Source: Pseudogulbenkiania sp. MAI-1 (lineage in GTDB: Bacteria; Pseudomonadota; Gammaproteobacteria; Burkholderiales; Chromobacteriaceae). From it: DNA of 64,000 nt. The notes beneath the pieces were generated by a model that was given only the letters and a program-made list of their open reading frames with translations, did not search any database and had not been told where the DNA came from. Below, piece by piece: positions 1 through 7,872 of this stretch; the first letter of the stretch is position 1; the number at the start of each line of letters is the position of its first letter. Made by a program: the position numbers and the translations under genes. Where the stretch lies: assembly GCF_000527175.1 (NCBI RefSeq), contig NZ_AZUR01000001.1:124001-188000 (forward strand). Reading direction: 5' to 3'.

Positions 1-2
1 TG

Positions 3-311
3 CCGACGGCCGACCTGCAGCAGCGCCAGCTGTGGTGGCTGCTCACCGTGGGTGCCACCGCCGGTGCGCTGTTCGGGCTGTACCGTGCCTGGCAGAAGCG
101 CCACGCGCTGTGGGCCGTCGGCGCGCTGGCCTTGGCGGCGCTGCCGCATCTGGTCGGCGCCCCGGTTTTGGCCGAGGTGCACACGCTGGTGCCAGAACGG
201 CTGATGAGCGACTTCATGCTGGCGGCACTGGCCACCGCCGCGGTGCTGTGGCTGGCGCTGGGTGGCGTGCTGGGCGGGCTGTTCCAGCGTTTCCCGGCGG
301 TATCGCGCTAA
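3..311 (+). CDS. cbtA: CbtA-like predicted cobalt transporter subunit, C-terminal part
   Basis: Only the last 102 residues are inside the window; the gene starts to the left. The visible part has three hydrophobic segments (about residues 10-25, 33-50 and 75-95) and ends with a membrane helix, as the C-terminus of CbtA proteins does. CbtA is a predicted inner-membrane cobalt uptake protein, usually paired with the short CbtB and often under a cobalamin riboswitch; those parts would lie left of base 1. A strong rho-independent terminator follows 24 bases after the stop. The assignment rests on the hydrophobic pattern and remembered family similarity of a fragment, so it is moderate. Confidence 0.6.
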   Translation, partial: PTADLQQRQLWWLLTVGATAGALFGLYRAWQKRHALWAVGALALAALPHLVGAPVLAEVHTLVPERLMSDFMLAALATAAVLWLALGGVLGGLFQRFPAVSR

Positions 312-334
312 GTCGCGCGGTCGTCCCGTAAAAA

Positions 335-366
335 AGCCCCGGAGAATGAACTCCGGGGCTTTTTTC
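335..366 (+). terminator. Rho-independent terminator after cbtA
   Basis: A perfect 10-bp stem (AGCCCCGGAG / CTCCGGGGCT) with a 6-base loop is followed by six T. It is preceded by an A-run, so it could also work in the reverse direction. Confidence 0.9.
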
Positions 367-397
367 GTTCTGCTGGGGGCGGACGAAGCTGGCTAGC

Positions 398-473
398 GTA
401 GGATGGGCGGAGGCGCTGACTGAGCAAGATAGCGCAGCGTGGCGAAGGAATAGGCGCCGCAACCCATCGGCGA
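398..473. repeat. Dispersed intergenic repeat, family C, copy 1
   Basis: The segment begins GTAGGATGGGCGGAGGCGC and ends AACCCATCGGCGA. The ends are partly complementary (GATGGG / CCCATC), so it can fold. A related element lies at 35836-35932. It sits in the gap between the convergent cbtA and RNase genes. Elements with this GGATGGG...CCCATC pattern are common intergenic repeats in Proteobacteria. Confidence 0.6.
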
Positions 474-522
474 GGCAGGTCGGGGCCGGGCATGATGCCC
501 CCGCGCCCAATCCCGCACGGCA

Positions 523-2409
523 TCACACCGTGCTGTCTTCCTCGACCAGTACCTCCTCATGGCCCACCTTGCCGGCGTAACGCAGCTCGATCTCCTGCGT
601 CAGCTCGTCGATGCGGATCACCGCCAGCCGCACCTTGTCGCCGCTGGCGAGCTCCGGCAGGCCGGGCACGCGCAGGCGCAGCGGCAGGCCGTCGATGCGC
701 ACCAGGTCTTCCTTGATCAGCGTCGCGGTCGGTTCGGTGACGCCTTCCTGGCTGAACCAGCGCAGGCACCAGAAGTGCTCCATGCGGTCCTGGAAGGCGA
801 GGTAGGCGCTGTAGGTGGCGTCGAAGTCGCGCAGGATGGCGAACAGCATGGCGTTGCCCTGCTCGAACTCGGGCTTCTCGCCGCGGATCATCGCGGTGAG
901 CTGGCGCTGGTTGACGAAGTCGGTGGCGCGCCGCAGCGGCGAGGTGGACCAGGCGTACTGCGCCACGCCGAGTCCGACGTGCGGCTCCGGACGGGTGGTC
1001 ATGCGCACCTTGCCCATGCTCTGCGCGCGGTACATCGCCGGGATGTCGGCCTCGGCCAGCATGCGGCCCCACTCGCTGTTGGCGAGGATCATCAGCTCGG
1101 ACACCAGTTTGTCCATCGGTGCGCCGCGTTTGCGCAGCGTGATCTGCACCTTGCCGTCGACCACGTTAAAGTTGTAGTCCATCTGCACCGGGCGTGTCGG
1201 GTCGTACTTGCCACGGCGCTTCTCCAGCGCGTTGGCGAACTGCCACAGCCAGGTCAGCTCGCGCTTGAACGGGTAGTCCGGGCCGCCGTCGGGGAGGGCC
1301 AGCGTCTCTTCGTTGAACACCTGCTCCAGCTGGGCGTGGCGCAGGTTGGCGGCGATGGTCACGCGCTCGATACGGCTCTCGTAGCCGACCGGCTCGAATT
1401 CCGGCGTCACCTCGACGTACAGGCTCACCGCCGGGCAGGCCTGGCCTTCCTTCAGCGTGAACAGCTCGACCAGCTCGTCCGGCAGCATGGTGATCTTGTC
1501 GCCGGGGAAGTACACGGTGGAGAGGCGCTGGAACACCAGTTTCTCGATGTCCGAGCCCGGCGCCACGCCCAGCGTCGGCGCGGCGATGTGGATGCCGACG
1601 CGCTGATTGCCGTTAGGCAGTGCGACCAGCGACAGCGCATCGTCGATCTCGGTGGTGGCGGCGTCGTCGATCGAGAACGCTGCCACGTCGGAGAGGGGCA
1701 GTTCGTCTTCGCCCGGCAGCACCGGCGCGGCGTACTGGCCAAAACCGGTGCCCTTGGGGAAGTATTCCAGCAGGAAGCCCGCCATCAGGTAGTCGGGCAC
1801 CGAGGGGATGCCGCCGACCTCGGCCGCCAGCCGCACCGGCGGCAGGTTGCGCTCGCGGCAGGCCTGGTCGAAGGCCTTGAACTCCAGCGTGTTCTTGTCC
1901 GGGCGGAATAGCAGCGTCATCAGCTGGGCGCGGATGGCGTCCGGCAGACGGCCGGCCTTCAGTTCGGCCACCCAGCCGTCGATCTGCTCCTGCTCGCGCT
2001 TCTTCTTCTCGATGCCGGCCAGCGCCGCCTTCAGCGACTCTTCCGGCGCCGCCTTGAAGCGCCCCTTGCCCTTCTTGTAGAAGTACATCGGCGCCTCGAA
2101 CAGGCGCTGGATGATGGCGGCGGCTTCCACCGCGCTGGGGGCATGGCCCCAGTAGTCGGCTGCCAGCGCCTCGAAGCCGAATTCGTCCTGGCCGCTCACT
2201 TCCCACAGGAAGTCGACGTCGATCTCGGCGGCCAGCTTCTCGACCGCCGGCAGGAACTCGGCCAGCGCCGAGTTGAATTCCAGCATCACGCTGGCCGACT
2301 TGATCTTGGCGCGTTTGCCGTGGAGGGTGTCGACCTGCAGGCTGGCGTCATTGCGGGACACCACGGCGCCCACCTTGAAGCTGCCGCTTTCTTCGTAAAA
2401 AACGTTCAT
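523..2409 (-). CDS. rnb: RNase II-family (RNB domain) 3'-5' exoribonuclease
   Basis: This is a 628-residue protein with an N-terminal winged-helix/OB part (about 1-230), a central RNB catalytic domain (about 235-540) and a short beta-rich C-terminus (about 555-615) that may be a reduced S1-like domain. The RNB core shows the acidic metal-binding cluster SIDDAATTEIDDALSL, matching the Asp-rich motif of RNase II and RNase R, and the later RAT-type segment STSPLRRATDF. It degrades single-stranded RNA from the 3' end in the cytoplasm. The ATG at 2409 gives full length. The gene appears to stand alone. The RNB domain is certain; whether it is RNase II sensu stricto is not. Confidence 0.88.
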   Translation of the reverse strand: MNVFYEESGSFKVGAVVSRNDASLQVDTLHGKRAKIKSASVMLEFNSALAEFLPAVEKLAAEIDVDFLWEVSGQDEFGFEALAADYWGHAPSAVEAAAIIQRLFEAPMYFYKKGKGRFKAAPEESLKAALAGIEKKKREQEQIDGWVAELKAGRLPDAIRAQLMTLLFRPDKNTLEFKAFDQACRERNLPPVRLAAEVGGIPSVPDYLMAGFLLEYFPKGTGFGQYAAPVLPGEDELPLSDVAAFSIDDAATTEIDDALSLVALPNGNQRVGIHIAAPTLGVAPGSDIEKLVFQRLSTVYFPGDKITMLPDELVELFTLKEGQACPAVSLYVEVTPEFEPVGYESRIERVTIAANLRHAQLEQVFNEETLALPDGGPDYPFKRELTWLWQFANALEKRRGKYDPTRPVQMDYNFNVVDGKVQITLRKRGAPMDKLVSELMILANSEWGRMLAEADIPAMYRAQSMGKVRMTTRPEPHVGLGVAQYAWSTSPLRRATDFVNQRQLTAMIRGEKPEFEQGNAMLFAILRDFDATYSAYLAFQDRMEHFWCLRWFSQEGVTEPTATLIKEDLVRIDGLPLRLRVPGLPELASGDKVRLAVIRIDELTQEIELRYAGKVGHEEVLVEEDSTV

Positions 2410-2483
2410 GGCGCGTCAGGCTAGTTGTTGCTTGCAAACGCTGCAGTATACCAGCAGGGGCCGGCATGCCGCCGGCCGGGTGC

Positions 2484-2512
2484 AAAAAAGCCCGCAGCAT
2501 GTGCGGGCTTTC
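2484..2512 (-). terminator. Rho-independent terminator after glpR
   Basis: On the minus strand a stem GCCCGCA / TGCGGGC with a 4-base loop is followed by six T. It lies 20 bases after the glpR stop. Confidence 0.85.
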
Positions 2513-2531
2513 GGCGGAGCGGTGGGGCGGC

Positions 2532-3296
2532 CTATGCTGCAAGGTGCAAGCGCACGTTGTGCTCGACCATCATCTTGGCCAGCGGCTCCGGCGGGGTTTC
2601 GTCGGTGAACACGGCGTGGAATTCGCTGATGTGGCCCATGCGTACCAGCGCGTTGCGGCCGAACTTGCTGTGGTCGGCGGCCAGGTAGCGGTGGCGCGCA
2701 TTGTTCATCATCGCCTGCGCCACGCGCACCTCGCGGTAGTCGAAATCGAGCAGCGAGCCGTCCGGCTCGATGCCGGACACGCCGAGGATGGCGTAATCGA
2801 CCTTGAACTGGTTGATGAAGTCGAGCGTGGCCACCCCGGTGATGCCGCCGTCCGAGGCGCGCACCACGCCAGAGGTGATCAGCACGTTGAAGTCGGGGTT
2901 GGCTGACATGATCGATGCCACATGGATATTATTGGTGATCACGCGCAAGCCCTTGTGGCTGGCGGTGAGCGCCTGGGCCACCGCCTCGATGGTGGTGCCG
3001 ATGCTCATGAACAGCGAGGCGTGATCGGGGATGTGCTCGGCGATCATGTCGGCGATGTGTGCCTTCTCGCTTTGCAGCTTGCCCTTGCGCGCCACGTAGT
3101 CCTCGTTCTCGACGCTGCTGCCGAGCGCGGCGCCGCCGTGATAGCGGCGCAGCAGGTTTTCCTCGCACAGCTGGTTGATGTCGCGGCGGATGGTCTGCGG
3201 GGTCACGTCGAGCAGCCGGGCCAGTTCCTCGATCGGCATGAAACCATTTTCGCGGACCAGTTGCAGGATCTTCTCGTGGCGGGGGGAGCGGCTCAT
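2532..3296 (-). CDS. glpR: DeoR-family glycerol-3-phosphate regulon repressor
   Basis: A 254-residue transcription factor. It has an N-terminal DeoR helix-turn-helix (about 1-57, with the motif VTPQTIRRDINQL) and a C-terminal sugar-phosphate sensor domain (about 75-235) containing the GTTIEAVAQAL phosphate-binding loop and the segment DHSKFGRNA typical of GlpR. The order of conserved segments follows E. coli GlpR closely. I chose the ATG at 3296 because it gives the usual GlpR N-terminus; longer in-frame starts run through the glpK promoter region. It is divergent from glpK, so it probably represses glycerol use until glycerol-3-phosphate binds. Confidence 0.93.
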   Translation of the reverse strand: MSRSPRHEKILQLVRENGFMPIEELARLLDVTPQTIRRDINQLCEENLLRRYHGGAALGSSVENEDYVARKGKLQSEKAHIADMIAEHIPDHASLFMSIGTTIEAVAQALTASHKGLRVITNNIHVASIMSANPDFNVLITSGVVRASDGGITGVATLDFINQFKVDYAILGVSGIEPDGSLLDFDYREVRVAQAMMNNARHRYLAADHSKFGRNALVRMGHISEFHAVFTDETPPEPLAKMMVEHNVRLHLAA

Positions 3297-3410
3297 GTTG
3301 GGTTCGATTCCGAAAATCTGTCGTCTGTTAATTAACATATTTTGTCGCTTGCGGGCAAATCGGCACGCGATTTTGTCGGCGCGGCGCGCCAATCGAAAGG
3401 AGTTCGGCTT
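3297..3410. promoter_or_regulatory. Divergent glpR/glpK control region with candidate GlpR half-sites
   Basis: This 114-bp region holds both divergent promoters. ATTTTGTCG occurs twice in the same orientation (3339-3347 and 3370-3378), and a related ATCTGTCG lies at 3316-3323. The spacing is irregular (23 and 31 bases), so these are only candidate GlpR contacts. A good ribosome binding site (GAAAGGAG) precedes glpK. Confidence 0.4.
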
Positions 3411-4883
3411 ATGACTGCCACCCTGCTGGTGATCGATCAGGGCACCACCAGTACCCGCGCCATGCTGTTCGACGCGCAGGGCCGGGTGTTGCAGCGCGCC
3501 CAGCGCGAGCTGCCGCAGCATTTTCCGCAGCCGGGCTGGGTGGAGCACGACCCCGAGGACATCTGGCGCGACACGCAGGCGCTGGTGCGCGAGGTGCTGG
3601 CAAGTGGCGCGCGGCCGGCGGCGCTCGGGCTCACCAACCAGCGCGAGACCACGCTGCTGTGGGAGCGCGCCAGCGGCCGGGTGCTGCATCGCGCCATCGT
3701 CTGGCAGGACCGGCGCACCGCCGAGCGCTGCGCGGAACTGGCCACGCCGGAGAACGCCGCGCTGGTGAGCGCCAAAACCGGCCTGGTGCTCGATCCCTAC
3801 TTCTCCGCCAGCAAGCTCGCCTGGCTGCTCGACCACCTCCCCGGCGCGCGCGAACGCGCAGAGCGCGGTGAGCTGGCGTTCGGCACCGTCGACAGCTTCC
3901 TGCTATGGCGCCTGACCGAGGGGCGGGTGCACGCCACCGACGCCAGCAACGCCGCGCGTACGCTGCTGTTCGACATCCACCGTCAACAGTGGGACGACGC
4001 GCTGCTGGCGCTGTTCGACATCCCGCGCGCACTGCTGCCCGAGGTGCGCGACAACGTCGCCGATTTCGGCACCACCACCCTGTTCGGCCTGCCCTTGCAG
4101 ATCACCGCGCTGGCCGGCGACCAGCAGGCTGCCACCGTCGGCCAGGCCTGTTTCGAGCCGGGCATGATCAAGTCCACCTACGGTACCGGCTGCTTCCTGG
4201 TGCAGAACACCGGCAGCCAAGTGCTGACCTCGCGCCACCGCCTGCTGTCGACGGTGTGCTACCGGCTGGAAGGGCGCACCACCTACGCGCTGGAAGGCAG
4301 CATCTTCGTCGCCGGCGCCGCCGTGCAATGGCTGCGCGACGCAGTGCGGCTGATCCACTCCGCCGGCGAGAGCGAGACGCTGGCGCGCCAGCTCCCCGAC
4401 ACCGGCGGCGTCTACCTGGTGCCGGCGTTCACCGGGCTCGGCGCGCCGTACTGGGACCCGCTGGCGCGCGGCGCCATCATCGGCCTGACGCGCGACTCCG
4501 GCATCGCCCACATCGTGCGCGCCGCGCTGGAGTCGGTGTGCTACCAGACGCGCGACCTGCTGGAAGCGATGCAGGCCGACGGCGCGGCGCGCCCGGCCAG
4601 CCTGCGCGTGGATGGCGGCATGGTCGGCAACGACTGGCTGATGCAGTTCCTGGCCGACATGCTGGCGCTGCCGGTGGAGCGGCCGGCGGTCAGCGAAACC
4701 ACCGCGCTTGGCGCGGCCTTCCTGGCGGGACTGGGGGCGGGGGTGTACGGCTCGCTCGATGAGCTGGCCGCGTTGTGGCAGCGCCAGCAGCGCTTCGAGC
4801 CGGGCATGAGCGAGGATCGGCGCGCGGCGCTGTACCAGGGCTGGCGGGTGGCGGTGGCACGCACCCTGAGCCAGCCCGGCTGA
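3411..4883 (+). CDS. glpK: Glycerol kinase
   Basis: Phosphorylates glycerol with ATP to glycerol-3-phosphate, which feeds glycolysis and phospholipid synthesis and is the GlpR effector. The 490 residues show the FGGY-kinase order: the N-terminal phosphate loop IDQGTTSTRAMLFD, the substrate segment TNQRETTLLWE, WQDRRT, and the ATP-domain motif STYGTGCFL near residue 255. Length is normal for the family. The ATG at 3411 has GAAAGGAG 7 bases upstream. It is divergent from glpR. No facilitator (glpF) or glpD is adjacent, so those genes must lie elsewhere. Confidence 0.95.
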   Translation: MTATLLVIDQGTTSTRAMLFDAQGRVLQRAQRELPQHFPQPGWVEHDPEDIWRDTQALVREVLASGARPAALGLTNQRETTLLWERASGRVLHRAIVWQDRRTAERCAELATPENAALVSAKTGLVLDPYFSASKLAWLLDHLPGARERAERGELAFGTVDSFLLWRLTEGRVHATDASNAARTLLFDIHRQQWDDALLALFDIPRALLPEVRDNVADFGTTTLFGLPLQITALAGDQQAATVGQACFEPGMIKSTYGTGCFLVQNTGSQVLTSRHRLLSTVCYRLEGRTTYALEGSIFVAGAAVQWLRDAVRLIHSAGESETLARQLPDTGGVYLVPAFTGLGAPYWDPLARGAIIGLTRDSGIAHIVRAALESVCYQTRDLLEAMQADGAARPASLRVDGGMVGNDWLMQFLADMLALPVERPAVSETTALGAAFLAGLGAGVYGSLDELAALWQRQQRFEPGMSEDRRAALYQGWRVAVARTLSQPG

Positions 4884-4927
4884 AGGTCAGCGGACCGGCG
4901 TTCAGCGCGCCGGCCCAGGGAAGAGGC

Positions 4928-6031
4928 TCAGTGTCCGGCCGGCTTCAGCTCGGCCAGCATGCGCGTGAGGCCGGCCATCACCGAGGCGTTGGCCTGTTCC
5001 ATCGCGGCCAGTTCGGTCAGCGCCTGTTCGTAGCGGCCGGCGTAGAACAGCTCGACGGCGCGGCGGGCGTGCTCGTGCACGTCGCGGTGCGGGGCTTCCA
5101 GCGCGGCGTAGCCCGGCAGGCGCGCGAAGCGCTCCTTGCCCTCGCCGTAATACCACTGGCCGAGCCGGCACTGGGTCTCGTCCGGCAGCGCCTCGGGGCG
5201 CGTCTTGGCGATGCCCATGAACACCTTGTACACCTCCAGCTTGACCGTCAGCTCGTCGAGGTTGGCGAGCTCGACGCCGGACAGCTGTGCCGCCGCGGCG
5301 ATTGCCGTTTCCATCTGCTGCGACAGGCCGTAGAGGCGCTGCATGCTGACCACCGCCTCCTGACTCTCGGTCGAGAAGCGGCTGGCGTCGTCGGCACCCA
5401 GCTGCATGGTCTGCTTGGCGCTCTGCGTCTCGCCCTGGATGGTGCCGACCAGCGCGGCGATCTCGGTGGTGGCCTTGGCGGTGCGTTCCGCCAGCTTGCG
5501 CACCTCGTCGGCCACCACGGCGAAGCCACGGCCGCTCTCGCCGGCGCGGGCGGCCTCGATGGCGGCATTCAGCGCCAACAGGTTGGTCTGGTCGGCGATG
5601 TCCTTGATCAGGCGCACGATGCCGCCGATCTGTTCGGCCTGCTGGTACAGCGCCTCGACGTTGGCCGACGCCTGCTGGATGCGCTCGAACATGCTCTGCA
5701 GGTCGGTGGCGATGCGCTCGAAGCCCTGGCGGTTGGCGTCGGACTGCGCCGCCACCTCGCGTGCCGAGGTTTTTTCCCGGTTTAGCGAGTCGGCCAGCCC
5801 GAGGAAGGATTGGCGCACGCCGTCCAGGGTCTCGCCGAAGCGCCCGACGTTGGTGAACACCCCCTCCAGCATGCTGCGCTCGCGCTGCAGCCGCGCCAGC
5901 TCCTCGGCCTGCTCGGCGTGGGCGCTTTCCAGTTGGGCAAGCCGCTGCTTCAGCAGCGCGTTCTCTTGCTGCAAGCTGGCGTTGGCGGTTTCGGACTGCT
6001 GCAGGGCGGTGCGGGTTTTGCTGAATAACAC
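4928..6031 (-). CDS. Soluble methyl-accepting chemotaxis protein with C-terminal CZB domain
   Basis: A 367-residue receptor with no signal peptide or membrane helix. Residues 10-55 are a predicted coiled coil. The signalling hairpin tip is at about 147-180 (DQTNLLALNAAIEAARAGE, then GRGFAVVADEVRKLAERT). A CZB-like domain follows (about 255-345) with Cys288 in CRLGQWYYGEG and His315/His319 in PHRDVHEH. This layout resembles cytoplasmic TlpD of Helicobacter, a zinc- and oxidant-linked receptor. The usual first zinc His seems to be Glu260 (NLDE). The start is GTG at 6031 with GGGAG just upstream. It presumably signals to CheA; no che genes are near. Confidence 0.88.
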   Translation of the reverse strand: MLFSKTRTALQQSETANASLQQENALLKQRLAQLESAHAEQAEELARLQRERSMLEGVFTNVGRFGETLDGVRQSFLGLADSLNREKTSAREVAAQSDANRQGFERIATDLQSMFERIQQASANVEALYQQAEQIGGIVRLIKDIADQTNLLALNAAIEAARAGESGRGFAVVADEVRKLAERTAKATTEIAALVGTIQGETQSAKQTMQLGADDASRFSTESQEAVVSMQRLYGLSQQMETAIAAAAQLSGVELANLDELTVKLEVYKVFMGIAKTRPEALPDETQCRLGQWYYGEGKERFARLPGYAALEAPHRDVHEHARRAVELFYAGRYEQALTELAAMEQANASVMAGLTRMLAELKPAGH

Positions 6032-6360
6032 GGTATCTCCCGGAGGCTAGGGTGGCGCGGATGGGCCGATAGTCGTTCATCTTACCCAGTTATGCGCCGG
6101 AAGAAATTGACCCTGATGAAATATTCTTCTGCCGTCGTGATTTTGCCGCCGTTGGGCACAAGTTGCCCTCTTCTCGAGCGTAGCGAGGCTCCCTTGCAGG
6201 GCAAGGGCAGGGGGATGGGGAATGGCGGGACAGGCTGCGGAATCAACCACCGAGGTGGAGAGGCCCGGCTTTGCCGGGTCCTGTAAAAACGCATCACAGC
6301 ACGTTGTCAGCAGCCAGAGGCCGGGACATGCCCGGCCTCTGTGTGTCATGGCGTGGCGTA
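6032..6360. other. Intergenic region between chemoreceptor and argH
   Basis: No gene seen. 6032-6170 is upstream of the minus-strand chemoreceptor and should hold its promoter. 6171-6315 is dispersed repeat family A. A hairpin AGAGGCCGGG / CCCGGCCTCT at 6315-6341 without a T-run lies just past the argH stop. Confidence 0.5.
6171..6315. repeat. Dispersed intergenic repeat, family A, copy 1
   Basis: About 145 bp, alignable end to end with 18630-18805. Shared blocks are TCTCGAGCGTAGCGAGGCTC, CCTTGCAGGGCAAGGGC, GGCTGCGGAATCAA, AGGCCCGGCTTTGCCGGGTC and the tail ACGCATC...GTCAGCAGCC. The block GCCCGGCTTTGCCGGGT forms a hairpin. This copy lacks the 31-bp hairpin module found in copy 2. Confidence 0.85.
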
Positions 6361-7743
6361 TCAGCCGGCCAGACGGGCGCGGTGGCGGGCGATCTGGGCG
6401 CGGACCTGATTCGGGGCGGTGCCGCCGACGTGGTCGCGCTGCGCCAGCGAGCCTTCCGGCGTCAGCACGGCGAACACGTCCGCCTCGATCAGCGGCGAGA
6501 ACTCGCGCAGCTTCTCCAGGCTGAGGTCGGCGATATCCACGCCCTGGGTCTCGGCATGGCGCACGGTCAGCGCCACCACCTCGTGGCTGTCGCGGAACGG
6601 CAGGCCCTTTTTCACCAGGTAGTCGGCCAGGTCGGTGGCGGTGGCGAAGCCCTGCAGCACGGCGGCGCGCATCGCGTCCTTCTTCACCGTGATGCCGCGC
6701 ATCATGTCGGCGTAGATGCGCAGCGTGTCGATCAGCGTGTCGGCGGTGTCGAACAGCGGCTCCTTGTCCTCCTGGTTGTCCTTGTTGTAGGCCAGCGGCT
6801 GCGCCTTCATCAGCGTCACCAGCGCGATCAGGTGGCCCACCACGCGGCCCGACTTGCCGCGCACCAGCTCCGGCACGTCCGGGTTCTTCTTCTGCGGCAT
6901 GATCGACGAGCCGGTGCAGAAGCGGTCGGCGATGTCGATGAAGCCCACGCGCGGGCTCATCCACAGGATCAGCTCTTCCGACAGGCGGGAGAGATGCACC
7001 ATCACCAGGGAGGCGGCGGCGGTGAATTCGATGGCGAAGTCACGGTCGGACACGGCGTCGAGCGAGTTGTGGCAGACGTCGTCGAAGCCCAACAGCTGCG
7101 CGGTGTAGTGACGGTCGATCGGGAAGGTGGTGCCGGCCAGCGCCGCCGCGCCCAGCGGCAGGCGGTTCACGCGCTTGCGGCAGTCGGTCATGCGCTCGGC
7201 GTCGCGCGACAGCATCTCGACGTAGGCCAGCATGTGGTGGCCGAAGGTCACCGGCTGGGCCACCTGCAGGTGGGTGAAGCCCGGCATCACGGTGTCGGCG
7301 TTGGCTTCGGCCAGGTCCAGCAGGCTGGTCTGCAGCTCGGCGATCAGCGCCACGATGGCGTCGATCTGGGCGCGCAGCCACAGGCGGATGTCGGTGGCGA
7401 CCTGGTCGTTGCGCGAGCGGCCGGTGTGCAGGCGCTTGCCGGCGTCGCCGATCTTGTCGGTCAGGCGGCGCTCGACGTTCATGTGCACGTCTTCCAGGTC
7501 CACGCTCCACTCCAGGCGGCCGGCGCGGATGTCGTCCAGGATCTCGGCCATGCCCTGGCGGATCGCCGCCACGTCCTCGTCCGACAGTACGCCGGCCTTG
7601 TTCAGCATGGTGGCGTGGGCCAGCGAGCCCTCGATGTCGAACTCGGCCAGACGCTTATCGAAGTCGACCGAGGCAGTGTATTTCTTGACGAGTTCGGAGA
7701 CCGGCTCGGAGAAGCGGCCGGACCAGGCATGGCTGTCTTGCAT
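6361..7743 (-). CDS. argH: Argininosuccinate lyase
   Basis: Cleaves argininosuccinate to arginine and fumarate, the last step of arginine synthesis. The 460 residues are the normal length for a bacterial ArgH of the fumarase/aspartase superfamily. The superfamily signature GSSIMPQKKNPD carries the catalytic serine loop. HTGRSRNDQVATD and TFGHHMLAY segments are also present. The ATG at 7743 gives the usual start (MQDSHAWSGRFSEP). It stands alone; a pilin-operon terminator lies just upstream. Confidence 0.97.
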   Translation of the reverse strand: MQDSHAWSGRFSEPVSELVKKYTASVDFDKRLAEFDIEGSLAHATMLNKAGVLSDEDVAAIRQGMAEILDDIRAGRLEWSVDLEDVHMNVERRLTDKIGDAGKRLHTGRSRNDQVATDIRLWLRAQIDAIVALIAELQTSLLDLAEANADTVMPGFTHLQVAQPVTFGHHMLAYVEMLSRDAERMTDCRKRVNRLPLGAAALAGTTFPIDRHYTAQLLGFDDVCHNSLDAVSDRDFAIEFTAAASLVMVHLSRLSEELILWMSPRVGFIDIADRFCTGSSIMPQKKNPDVPELVRGKSGRVVGHLIALVTLMKAQPLAYNKDNQEDKEPLFDTADTLIDTLRIYADMMRGITVKKDAMRAAVLQGFATATDLADYLVKKGLPFRDSHEVVALTVRHAETQGVDIADLSLEKLREFSPLIEADVFAVLTPEGSLAQRDHVGGTAPNQVRAQIARHRARLAG

Positions 7744-7785
7744 GGCGGTGGATACCCAGGGTTAGGCAAAGGGGAAGCGGTGATT

Positions 7786-7829
7786 ATAAGACAAAAGCCT
7801 GTCGGCACGGCGAATCGACCGACAGGCTT
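7786..7829 (-). terminator. Rho-independent terminator after the minor-pilin operon
   Basis: On the minus strand an 11-bp stem (AAGCCTGTCGG / CCGACAGGCTT) is followed by TTGTCTTAT. It lies about 45 bases past the stop of the last pilin gene. Confidence 0.75.
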
Positions 7830-7872
7830 GTGATCGGCCTAGCCTGATGATGGTCCGGGCCGATAACTGTAG

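Noticed and set aside
2532..3836. A 434-residue version of GlpR
   Set aside because: The extra N-terminus overlaps glpK in antisense and crosses the divergent promoter. The 254-residue form matches GlpR.
6250..6306. Insertion sequence remnant in repeat A
   Set aside because: No transposase fragment or target duplication visible. It is treated as a dispersed non-coding repeat.
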